Positions 24,896 through 36,777 of a stretch of 64,000 nt of DNA are shown piece by piece. The translations under genes and the position numbers were made by a program. How positions within the stretch are numbered: position 1 is the first letter of the stretch; each line of letters begins with the position of its first letter. The stretch is from Neocallimastix lanati (nom. inval.) (taxonomy: Eukaryota > Neocallimastigomycota > Neocallimastigomycetes > Neocallimastigales > Neocallimastigaceae): assembly GCA_016946835.1 (NCBI GenBank), contig JACVTC010000031.1, forward strand, positions 1,040,001-1,104,000, in the 5' to 3' direction. The notes below the pieces were generated by a model. The model did not search any database and had not been told where the DNA came from. It worked only from the letters and a program-made list of their open reading frames with translations.

Positions 24896-26319
24896 CATTA
24901 AAAAAGGTTTATTTTTTATTTTGTTTTATGAAAAATGAAAATCACATAATTAATCATATCTATTTAATTAATTATGACTTTCTTCCTCTTAAGATATAAG
25001 TGATTACTACCTTTAGTTTCATTTTTCTAAAAATGAAACTAAAGGTAGTAATCACTTAAAAATTCATAGATTAATGAATAATTTAATTTTTGAAGTATTA
25101 ATACTGTAAGTATTAAATATTAGGTAGCATAATACTTATAAAAAGTATATGTATTAAATAATTTAATAATTGAATGATAAAAAATTTGGATACAACATTA
25201 AATATTATGTAATATTTTGGAAAAAGAAAAAATTATTAAATTTTATCTGTCTAATTTTATAATAATAATTTAAAATTAAGGAAATACTATATATATAATT
25301 ATTTTTAAAAAGTTTTAATAATTAATTATATCTAATGTTAAAAAAAATAATAATAAATCAATATATATAAGATATATTTAAAAAGAAAAACCAAAAATAT
25401 ATTATACTTTATATATATAATTATACCTTTTCTATAATAAAAAATAAAAATTTAATAAATAAAAAAATAAAAATTTAATAAATTAAAATTCAGATTAAGT
25501 TTGAATTTTTTAGAATATTAAGATTATAAAATTTTTTATTTTTTTTGGAACAATATTATTAATATATGATAGTTGTTCTAGTATTATTAATATAATATAT
25601 TAAATTATATTTTAATATATATTAAATATAAAAGTTTAAAAATTTAATCTAATAAAAAATATGTTTATAATTCTAATTAAAAGAGTTGATAATTGAAAAA
25701 TTAATTAGAATATTAAAAGTAAAAAAAAAAAATTATATTATTAATGAAAATTTCATATATATAGTGATTCATATTTTCATTATAAAAAATGTTTCAATCA
25801 TTAAATTTAAAAACATTATATATATTAGATTTTAATATTAAAATTATTATTATACATTTTTATTAACAAGAAACTTGAAATTTTCTTAGTTATTATTAAA
25901 AAAAAATACTATATATATATATTTTTTTTTATTTAATTTTTTTACATGATTTTTTTTTTATTTAATTTTTTTACATGATTTTTTTTTTTTTAATTTTTTG
26001 TTAATCTTAAATATATGAATGTATATTTATATATTTATTTATATAAAAACCACATATTATTAGAATAATTAAAAAAAAAAAAAAATAAAAAATAAGAATC
26101 AATATTATCTATTTTGTACTTAAAGATTTACTTTACTTATTTATTTATTAATTTTTACTTTTAGTAACAAATTGTATTTAACATTTAATTTTTTATGAAT
26201 ATTTTTTTATTTATAATATTTTTTTCTTGTTAGTGTTGTAATATTTATTATTTAATGTATTTGAATATATATTACCTGCATAGTAACTTTCTATAATTTC
26301 ATTTATAATTTCTTTGATT

Positions 26320-26320
<1 letters not shown>
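19517..26320. other. long AT-rich intergenic region
   Basis: About 6.8 kb without a supportable gene. It consists of (TA)n, poly(A) and poly(T) tracts (for example 23093-23131, 23199-23241, 24597-24617), and short local duplications such as 22667-22755 (a ~55-bp unit with AAATATCATTT and AAGATCTTTA) and 25921-25990. The minus-strand frame at 20858-21124 is low complexity. The one distinctive element is the perfect hairpin at 24998-25057. A small non-coding RNA could be hidden here, but I see no evidence for one. Confidence 0.6.
24998..25057. repeat. perfect 29-bp inverted repeat with 2-nt loop
   Basis: AAGTGATTACTACCTTTAG and its continuation to TTTCATTTTT are followed by CT and then by the exact reverse complement ending CTAAAGGTAGTAATCACTT. 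The stem is of mixed sequence, unlike the simple (TA)n palindromes around it. It could be a young fold-back insertion or a hairpin RNA source. Confidence 0.9.
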
Positions 26321-27500
<1,180 letters not shown>

Positions 27501-27530
27501 ATATTTTTTTATATTTTATATTAAATTCAA

Positions 27531-29590
27531 GGGTTATACATAAAGAATTTTAATATCCTTAAAATATTTCATTTGAAATTCACGGAAAAGATAGCATTTA
27601 GAAAACCAATGTTTCAATTGAAGATTTCTATTTTCTCTATAACAACAAGGACACCATTCTGGACAGTTGTCTTCAATCCTATTGGGGGGCTTTGGCAACA
27701 CGAGCGTCGAATTTATATCCACATCTGATTCGGTGTGTCCATCAGAAGAATATTCTATATTCAGGATACTTAAAGTTGAGCTTTAGGTAGTCTCAAGTTT
27801 TCTCAATTTATTTTTCTTATAAGACTTAGCCTTGGTTGATTTTCCTGCCATATCTCTATCATTCCAGTAAAAGTTTACAATTGCTTTTTTTTTTTTTGAT
27901 GGAAATTTATCTAATTTGTCTGTTAAATTTGACTTTCTTTATCCCATATATAACGTCTATAATGCGATATATTTTTAAGTAAATCAAAGATAATACATTT
28001 CGAATTTTTCCATTTTTTAAAACACCTTACCTGAGTAATCTCACATTTCTCCGAAAGAGGAGGAATGTTAAGTTCTTTAGAAACACAATAAAGGGATGTA
28101 AAGCTATTCCCATTAGAGAAATCTTCAATCCAGTATAATCCTGTATTTAACTAGTGTCTATCTACTTCTCGTTTTTTCTTTGTTTGATCCAAGTAGAGGT
28201 GCATAATGCGAAACTTGTCCTATTACTCTAGCAGAAAATAACATTCGTTTATAGGGGATAGGAATATGAGGATTCTTAAGTAATCATTTTATGGAATAAA
28301 GTACTTTTCTAACTTTATTATTCATTCTCTGTATGATCGGTTTCAGTTCTAAATCCTAAGTTGATATAGCAATTGGTTTTAGGTAACTCTTGACTTGGAA
28401 GAAAAAAGGTAAGGTTACTCTTATTAAGAAATCTTGAAAACTTCCCCTTGTACTACTACACTAGCATCTTTATTGATACCAAACTTCATTTCTTCATTTG
28501 CTTCACTAATTTCTTCATCACTAATATCATGGTTAATCTCCTATTCTTGTTGCCTTGGGTTTCCAAAATTCATAAGTTGATTAGAATCTTTCTAGAAATT
28601 TTTAGAAAGACTATGACCTGAAGGATCCGACGCCTGGAATTTATAATGATAATGCAAAGCTTTTAAATTTTCATCTGTAAAAGATACTAATTCATTGTTA
28701 TTATTTTTAAGAGGATAAAAGACCGTGAAAGATTGATTATTAATTTTTTGCATTCCTTTTTACCCATTTCCATGTTTTCCTTCTATTTAAGAGCTAATGA
28801 ACATCTAATTTAATCCAATATAAATGTTTTTTTTTCCTAAATTCGTTAAATTTTTTATGAAGTGATTCGCATAGTCTATTATACCAGTCAACAAGTTTAT
28901 CAAATTCATTGGAATCACTTGCATACTTGAATTGACTAATGCATGTTCAATATCTGATGAATATCTATCTCTAATCCATGAAATAGCTGAATCATTAATC
29001 GGAAGAATAAACCAGTTACCAAGGTTACTGTTGATTAATTTATCATGTAAATCAGCGGTGTTCATGTTAAAGTCTCCAAGAAGAATAGATGGATGAAAAG
29101 TGTGATTCTTAAACCATGTAAAGACTTCAGAGAATGCATATCGGACTTGTAATGTGTGTTTCTTTGTGGGAATATATTATTACCTGTAGAATACTTAGAG
29201 TGATGCCATAGACTATATGTTGTTAAAAAAACAAGATGAGTATAGGAATTATCTTCAAGTACTGCTTGATTTTGAGAATTAAGATTTGGAATACTTGGAA
29301 CATTAAGTACTTAATTGTCATTTATAACATTTATTAAATTAGTTGAACTGAGATTTTCTGAGATTGTATTATTGGATGTGTTATTAGATACTAAATTTTG
29401 TTTTAAATGCTGAAAAGAAACCTTCTGATTCTATTTGGAACATCTACAATATGAAATTCTAGCACCTGTTATTGCTTTTTCAAATAGTTTTACAAATTTT
29501 GCGTGGTTGAAATTTGTAGTGCTTGTGATGTCAGTAAATGTTCCATAACAGCTAGAAACAGGTGAAATATCTTTTCCATAATGAACTATA
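27531..29590 (-). mobile_element. decayed LINE-type (non-LTR) retrotransposon, internally deleted
   Basis: Reading the minus strand from 29590 downward, pieces appear in LINE order. An endonuclease/exonuclease/phosphatase domain carries HPSILLGDFNMNTADLHDKL around 29090-29010 (the GDFN motif) and DRYSSDIEHALVN further on. A linker follows with ISDEEISEANEEMKFGINKD at about 28520-28450, the position just before the reverse transcriptase. The catalytic palm is absent: the sequence jumps within about 100 bp to thumb-like pieces (RMLFSARVIGQVSHYAPLLG, then LYWIEDFSNGNSFTSLYCVS). The end is a Cys/His knuckle, CPEWCPCCYRENRNLQLKHW at about 27662-27603, followed by FSKC. Several stops and frameshifts occur. 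It cannot be active. Confidence 0.75.
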
Positions 29591-30560
29591 AATTACAAAT
29601 TGATAAAAATGAAACTAATATAAACTAAAATACAAAAAACTAAGAAATATAAATATAAAATAAAAAAATATAAAAAAAAATAAATATAAAAATATTATAA
29701 AAAATAATTAAAATAATATGAAGTTTTAACTTATTGCTGTGTTTGATAATTATTTAAGTAAGATAAACGTCTTTGTAGAATTGCAATTGTTAATAAAATT
29801 TTTTTTATATCTTTTGAATTTTTGATTTTCTATTCGATTCATAAGGCTTTGAATGATATAATATAATAATTTTCTATAAAGTATTCATATATAAACTTAA
29901 ATGAAAATGTAAATAAAATATTAGTAGTGAAAAACCATAAAAAGATTCTCATCCATTGAATAGAGTCTTAAACAAAAGATTTGGAGTGAATCAATTTTCT
30001 ACATTTCCATTTTACAATAGCTACATGAGAGTTTAAATAATACTATAGAAAAAAAAATATATACAAAATAATGCTAAAGTAAAAAAATACAATAGATTCA
30101 TTACCATAATAATATGTAAAAACTACATGATATTATTAATTTTACAACTCCAATGTTATCACATATCCAGTTTAAAACAATATAAAACATTAAGTTCACT
30201 TTCTACAGTCTTCCAACATTTCATATTTTCTCTCTTCGAACTAGAAGCCACTTAAGAAAGGATAACCAATGATTATCATCAGAATGATAGAAAACTGTAA
30301 TTAGAACGCCTTACATGGACTATTCCTTTTCCATCAATCCTCCATGAGGCTGGAAAAAAAATTCATATTATTAGATAACTAAAAAAAAAAATTTCGATTA
30401 AAATAGAAATAAAAATGAAATGAATTCAGTAAATTAAATTTCCTAACTCCTACAGACTGATCATTAATTTTAATATTCTATAGGTACTATCATTCCCTGT
30501 ACTAAGAGAAGTACTGATAGTATTAGCCCCTCAGAGATACCATTTCTGGCGGTACTCTCT
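29591..30560 (-). pseudogene. possible upstream part of the decayed retrotransposon
   Basis: Continuing the minus-strand order, short coding-like pieces occur with many stops: SLMNRIENQKFKRYKKNF at about 29850-29790, CSYCKMEM with IDSLQIFCLRLYSMDE at about 30030-29945, and SWRIDGKGIVHVRRSNYSFL at about 30350-30285. They could belong to the first ORF of the same LINE or to another broken gene. The evidence is only local codon-like sequence and lower AT bias. Confidence 0.3.
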
Positions 30561-30765
30561 TCAGAGGGAAAAATATAAAAAAATATATATATATTAAACA
30601 TATATATATATATACTTTTTTTTTCTTATTTTTTTTTTTTTTTTGTTGTTGTTGTTTAAAAATTTACCTCCTTTAGTGTTTATATTTTATTCTTTTTTTT
30701 TATTTAATAATATAATAATATAATATAATAAATTTATAAACTGAACCATTTTTATAGTTTCATTC

Positions 30766-30814
<49 letters not shown>

Positions 30815-31001
30815 AAATATTAAACAATTATTTATTAATTGTAATATTAAATTATATGATTGTTTATATTTATTATTTGTTATGTAAATTACCAATACCA
30901 AATAAATGTTTCATGAATAATATAACAGAAAAAAGATATAAAAGAGAAAAAATTCTTTATATATAATTTTATTTAATCTTCAGACTTTTAAATTTTAAAA
31001 A

Positions 31002-31041
<40 letters not shown>

Positions 31042-31062
31042 AAAGAAAAATTTTAATTTTCT
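30561..31062. other. AT-rich spacer
   Basis: Homopolymer-rich spacer with poly(A) at about 30770-30811 and poly(T) at about 31005-31034. Nothing else is visible. Confidence 0.6.
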
Positions 31063-31220
31063 CCTATAAATTTTTCCTTTAACTTATAAATTATTCCTTT
31101 TGCTTATAAATTTTTCCTTTGTATTATAAATTTTTCCTTTGTATTATAAATTTTTCCTTTATCTTATAAATTATTCCTTTATATTATAAAATTTTCCTTT
31201 ATCATATAAATTTTTCTTTT
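31063..31220. repeat. 22-bp tandem repeat, about seven copies
   Basis: The unit is TATAAATTTTTCCTTT followed by a variable hexamer such as GTATTA or ATCTTA. It lies directly behind the aldo/keto reductase pseudogene. Confidence 0.85.
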
Positions 31221-31374
31221 ATTTTATATTCAATATTATCAACTTATAATTAAATTTTTTTTTTAATATAAATATTTTTCCTCTGTAATATAAATTAATA
31301 ATATATTTATATAGATGTAAAAAACTTAATCCTTAAATAATGCATATAGTAATTTTTTAACTATTCAATCAAAA

Positions 31375-32176
31375 CTACATAACATTATATAAAATAAAAT
31401 TAGTTTTCATTTCTTCTGGGGTTAATTCAAAATCGAAAATTTTAATGTTTTCCTTCAAGTGAACTGGATTAGTAGTTTTTGGAATGACAATATTTCCGTA
31501 TTGAATATGCCATCTTAAAATAATTTGAACATTAGTTTTATTATATTTTTTAGCTAATTTAGTGAAAATAGCTTCATTTAATAAATTCTTATCACCATGA
31601 CCAATTGGGTAATAGGCTTCAACAAGAGATTTATGCGGGGCTAATATTTCTCTTAATTTTTGTTGAGTATGGTAAGGATGACATTCGCTTTGACAAACAG
31701 CTGGCTTTATTTTAGCTATCTTTAATACGTTTTCTAAAGTTTCTGGAGCTTTTTCAAAGTTAGAGATTCCAATTGCTTTAACTTTACCTTCCGCATTTAA
31801 TTTTTCTTAATCTTTCCAGGCACTAACACAATCCTTCATTGGATGATGTAACAAAACCATATCAATATATTCTAATTGCAATCTTTTAAGCATTTTTATA
31901 ACAGCAGGATAGGTCACTCCTTCCCCAAATTCAGTTGGCCATAACTTTGAAGTAACAAAAATTTCATCTCTTGGAATACCAGACTTCTTTAATAGCTTCA
32001 CCAACCCCTCTTTCGTTAAAATAGGCATGAGCAGTATCGATATGACAATAACCTAATTTTAAAGCTTCAACAACAGTTTTTTCAGTAGTGTCATCTCCAT
32101 CTACTAAATATACACCTAATCCAAATTGTGGGATTTTTACACTATTATTTAAGGTAATGTAAGATTGTTGACTCAT
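31375..32176 (-). pseudogene. aldo/keto reductase pseudogene
   Basis: The minus strand encodes a nearly complete AKR (about 265 residues, the usual size being 270-320) without introns. The start is ATG at 32176 (MSQQSYITLNNSVKIPQFGL). All four catalytic residues of the family are present: Asp and Tyr in HIDTAHAYFNE, Lys in VTSKLW and His in VLLHHP. The later motifs GKVKAIGISNF, AVCQSECHPY and IVIPKTTNP are also intact. Two lesions disable it: a one-base-type frameshift after GVGEAIK near 31985-31995, and an in-frame TAA at 31806-31808 directly before EKLNAEGKVK. AKRs reduce aldehydes or ketones with NADPH. The intronless structure beside intron-rich neighbours would fit bacterial origin, but that is inference. 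Decay looks recent because the rest of the frame is clean. Confidence 0.9.
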
Positions 32177-32275
32177 TTCAATAAAAATTTAGATCCTTTT
32201 CAAACTATTATACATATATATATTTTATTTAATTAATAATATGAAAATATAAATAAGAAAAAAAAAAAAAAAAAA

Positions 32276-32570
32276 AAGGAAAATTTAATTATTCTTCTTT
32301 CTATTTATATGAGAAAATAATAAATAACATATTTATTGACGATAAAAAATAAGCAAAATAGTTAAACACGTATTTAATTAAATTTAAAGTTTAATTACAT
32401 TTATTATATATTTTGGTTCAATATATATATATTAGGCTTTGATAAAAATAAACCAATAAAATTGTTCATAGAATTAATTGAATTAAATATACTTTATATA
32501 AAAAAAAAAAATTTTTTTTATTATGTATCATAATAGTAGAAAGTATACTAAATATTATTATTTAACCAAG

Positions 32571-32617
<47 letters not shown>

Positions 32618-33019
32618 AAAATAATATTACATTATAAAGCAAATTAAAATTAAAATATGCCGAAAATATTCCCTTTCATTCCATTATATTCCCTTACACA
32701 TTTGTTAAGATAGGCTAAATTTTATGAAGGAAAGAGATATTTAAGTATAAATAAATAGGATATTTATTAGTATATTTTAATGATTATTAATTTAATATTA
32801 CATTTTATATATTATATTTATTTATTTATTTTTATTTATTATTTTAAATTTAAAACACTTTTAACCAAAAAAAAAAAAAAAAAAAAATAAATTTTGGTTA
32901 AAAGTGTTTTAAATTTAAAATAACTTAAATTTAATAAAAATGAAATATAGGATTAATTTAATAATAAATTATAATTAAATTAATTCTATATTTCTTTTTT
33001 CTCTCTTTTTTTTTTTTTT

Positions 33020-33052
<33 letters not shown>

Positions 33053-33348
33053 GTTTAAAATATTAGTACTATTTGTATATATTTTTTTTAATGTGTATGA
33101 TATAATTAAAAAAAAAAAAAACTTTATTTCATATAAAGTATATTTAATTCAATTAATTCTATGAACAATTTTATTGGTTTGTTTTTATCAAAGCCCAATA
33201 TAAATATTAAACGAAAATATATAATAAATGTAATTATACTTTAAATTTAATTAAATATGTATTAAACTATTTTGCTTATTTTTTATCGTCAATAAATATA
33301 TTATTATTTTCTAATATAAATAGAAAGAAGAATAATTAAATTTTCCTT
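32276..33348. mobile_element. 1.07-kb fold-back element with ~230-bp inverted arms
   Basis: The left arm at 32276-32505 and the right arm at about 33115-33348 are reverse complements with scattered mismatches and indels. Shared blocks include AAGGAAAATTTAATTATTC, ATTTATTGACGATAAAAAAT and ACCAATAAAATTGTTCATAG. The spacer holds two smaller hairpins at about 32846-32921 (stem AAATTTAAAACACTTTTAAC) and 32941-32993. No open frame exists inside. This resembles a non-autonomous fold-back or MITE-like transposon. I could not identify a target-site duplication in the AT-rich flanks. Confidence 0.75.
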
Positions 33349-33349
33349 A

Positions 33350-34090
33350 TTAGTATGAAGAATAAATACATAAGCATCTAAAACGCTAGTAATACAATTT
33401 TCGAAATTTAAGTAGGCATTATTTTCTATTAGAAATTTTAATTAAATATTTTTTACCTTTGATTTGACATAAATACGTTAATGGCGTATCTCCATATTTT
33501 TTTTTTTTTTTTTTTTTTATAAATATCTGTTCCATTTTTAAGTTAAATGTTTTATAATATTTATATTTTCATATTTAATAGTAACCATTAATGGAGTTTC
33601 ACCATTTTTATTTTTGGATCGTCAACGCTGAAAATGCAGTAAGGCAGGATAGCAAGGCCCATGTCTCTGAAGAAGAAGACTCATAATTTCTTTCAGATAG
33701 TCAATTCAAATATTATTCATTAAACTTATTAACAATTGTTTTTTTTTTTTTTTTTCTTTGATTTTGTACTCTACTCAAAATATAATACAAAATTCAATGA
33801 CCATACTTAAATCCAATTTTTTTTTTTAAAATCACATTAATTATTAAACAATTAAAGATATTCATATTCATATTATCAAATGACTTTTTTAAGGGAGTAT
33901 AGTCATTCTTATTAAGCATTTTAACATCTATCTTTTTTCCCCTAATATTATTATAAATTTAGAAAAATTATACTGTTGATATTATTTCGTTCAACGAGCT
34001 GAAATAACATTAATTAATAATGCTAACATAAAAGAAATTACTTTTCTAAATTCTAATATGGAAAATGTATTTTGAACACACTTTAAATTT
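33350..34090 (-). pseudogene. broken ankyrin-repeat gene
   Basis: The minus strand contains separated ankyrin units: NKNDYTPLKKSFDNMN near 33920-33870, NKNGETPLMVTIKYENIN near 33615-33565, and YGDTPLTYLCQIKG near 33495-33450 followed by ENNAYLNFENCITSVL-like sequence in a shifted frame. Stops, shifts and poly(T) runs break it up. The family B repeat sits inside it at 33615-33712. It resembles the giant ankyrin gene at the left edge in style and is probably a decayed relative. Confidence 0.55.
33615..33712 (+). repeat. dispersed repeat family B, copy 2
   Basis: This matches 16445-16550 and reads AENAVRQDSKAHVSEEEDS on the plus strand. It interrupts the minus-strand ankyrin pseudogene between two ankyrin units, so it is an insertion. 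Confidence 0.6.
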
Positions 34091-34167
34091 ATGAATTAAA
34101 TATAAAAAGTCAATTATTTATTTATTTATCGATAGAAAAAAAAAAAAATGATTTATAAAATTATATA

Positions 34168-34440
34168 TTATTGAAATGGACATGAATTATAAAATGGGAC
34201 AAAAATTGTTGAAACGGACATTATTAAATGGAAGATACACTGTTGAAATGAACATGCATTTTTTAAATGGAATATAAACTATTGAAATTGAAATTTTTAA
34301 ATGATACAAAAATTGTTAAAATAAATATGAATTATTAAAATGGAACATAAATTATTATAATAGTCATTATTAAATGTAAGATAAATTGTTGAAATGGATG
34401 GACATTGTTGAACTGAAAATGAATTATTTATTTTTCATTT
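34168..34440. repeat. degenerate minisatellite, ~50-bp unit
   Basis: Diverged units carry ATTGTTGAAATGGACAT, then GAATTATTAAAATGG, then ACATAAA. About five to six units are seen. It is non-coding in all frames. Confidence 0.55.
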
Positions 34441-34679
34441 AATAATTCATATCCCGTTTCAATATTATATGATATAATTTAATATATTTTAATACTACTA
34501 CTTTTATTAATTAAATTCTAAAAAACTATAGCATGGAAAATAATTAAAAAAAAAAAAAAAATAAAATAAAGTAAAATAAATTATGACTTTTTCTATATAT
34601 ATATATATATATATATATTCTACTTAACCTTTTTTTTTTTTTTTTTTTTTTGAGTAATTTACTTGAATGAATGTTTTTC

Positions 34680-34884
34680 ACATTATTTAGTTGCTCAGTT
34701 TTATTTTTTTTTTTTTTTTTTTATTTCTTGTTTGATAAATTTTTTTATATGAACTTGTTTCTATTTTTGGTTTCATCGGATGGTTTTTCTAAGAAATTAT
34801 CTATGAAACAAAAATATCCTATTTTGCTTAATTTCCTCTTTTCTGATTTTGTATTATTAAAATTATTTTTCAATTTACTTTCTT

Positions 34885-34928
<44 letters not shown>

Positions 34929-35045
34929 CTAATCATTCTTCAATTAATGTATTTATATCTTCAAACCATTTTTCAATTGTAATAAGTGATATACCTTTTA
35001 ATTCAGTAGTTTCTTTTTGTTTTTCGTTTATTCTATCATTATTAA
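34680..35045 (-). pseudogene. small coding-like fragment
   Basis: The minus strand from 35043 to 34933 reads a charged peptide with RINEKQKETTELKGISLITI and EKWFEDINTLIEE before a TGA. Beyond a poly(A) run it continues coding-like in another frame (KRKLSKIGYFCFIDNFLRK). It may be upstream debris of the broken ankyrin gene. The plus-strand frame at 34671-34925 is poly-Phe noise from poly(T). Confidence 0.25.
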
Positions 35046-35049
35046 ATAT

Positions 35050-35178
35050 ATTTTAATATTGGCATTTATTAAAAAACAAAAAAAAAATAAAAAAAAAAAA
35101 ATAAAAATAAAATAAAATAACTTTTAAATTTATAATTTTGTAATTTATATCAAATATACTCAATAATATAAAATATTA

Positions 35179-35209
<31 letters not shown>

Positions 35210-35657
35210 TTAAAACCCAATTGAAAATTTGTTAACAGTTTTAAATCGTTGAAATAAATCTTCTTTGTACAGAAATAAATGTATATATAATTATATATAT
35301 ATACATTATTGTTATACTTAGAATAAAATTATATTTAAATTATTTGTATTTTATCATGTATTTATGTGTATATATAATGTTTTTTACTTATTTTTTACAA
35401 TATATTAATTCATATACTAAATTATATAGCATATGAAATATTTAATAATACATATATTCTTAAAATAAAATAAATAAAAAAGAAAACAAAACACATAAAA
35501 ATAATTTAATAATCATAAAAAAAAAAAGATTATAATAATTGTTTTCATTTTTAACCACCGAGATAAAAATAATATAAAAATATAAGAATTTATAGTTTTT
35601 TTTTTTTTTAAAAAAAAAAAAAAATAATAATAAAAATTAAATATTAGGAAAAAAGAT
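35050..35657. other. AT-rich spacer downstream of the LRR/CBM18 gene
   Basis: Poly(A), (TA)n and a poly(A) run at about 35185-35209. It holds the 3' untranslated region of the minus-strand gene. No other feature is seen. Confidence 0.6.
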
Positions 35658-36707
35658 TTAATAACATTTTCCATATTTACTTTGGCAACCATTAGATTTG
35701 GAACAGTAACCATCGGAGATACCACACCAACCATATTTACTACAACAATATCCGGATTTACAATTACCTATACCTTCACCACATTTACCTTTAACAGATG
35801 ATTTAGAAGCAGTAGTAGTAGTAGTTTCCTTAGATGTAGAAGAGGTAGTAGATTTCTTAGATGTAGAAGTGGTAGTAGATTTCTTAGATGTAGAAGTGGT
35901 AGTAGATTTCTTAGATGTAGAAGAGATAGCAGATTTCTTAGATGTAGAAGTAATTGTACGTTTCTTAGATGTAGAAGTGGTAGTAGATTTCTTAGATGTA
36001 GAAGTGGTAGTAGATTTCTTAAATGTAGAAGGGGTAGTAGATTTCTTAGATGTAGAAGTAATTGTACGTTTCTTAGATGTAGAAGAGGTAGTAGATTTCT
36101 TAGATGTAGAAGTGGTAGTAGATTTCTTTGATGTAGAAGAGGTAGTAGATTTCTTAGATGTAGAAGTGGTAGTAGATTTCTTTGATGTAGAAGAGGTAGT
36201 AGATTTCTTAGATGTAGTAGTGGTAGTAGTAGTAGTAACTGTAGATTTTTTGGTTGTAGGTTTCTCAGGAATAGTAATGGATGAATCAGGACAAATTGGA
36301 TAAGCTTTTATTAAGTATTCTGATAAACATTTTTCATTTCCAGTTCTACAAAGATGATATTTATAGGAGGAATCCCATTCAATATCATGATTATATTTAC
36401 ATTCAACAAGTTTCTTATTTTGTAAAATTTTTCCTTCAAGATTTACATTGTTACCTAAATAACTTTAAATAATTTATTAAATAATAATATTCTCATTGAT
36501 AAGGAAATAACGAAACATATAAAAAAAAAATAATAATAATATATTATATGTAAAAAATAAATAAAAAATTAAATATATAAAAATATTTTATAAAATATAA
36601 TACATTTTTTTTAGCTCAGATAAATTATTGTAGGATTCTGGAATTTTATCATCTATATTATTGCTACTTAAATCTCTACATATAATAATTATTTTTTTTA
36701 TTTAAAC

Positions 36708-36777
<70 letters not shown>

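Noticed and set aside
31807-32028. Two separate small aldo/keto reductase genes
   Set aside because: The two overlapping frames are consecutive parts of one AKR separated by a frameshift, and the rest continues after an in-frame stop.
34671-34925. 84-residue poly-Phe frame
   Set aside because: It is made largely of poly(T) tracts.
35869-36303. 144-residue plus-strand frame with VVDFLDVE repeats
   Set aside because: It is the antisense of the Ser/Thr/Lys linker minisatellite in the LRR/CBM18 gene.
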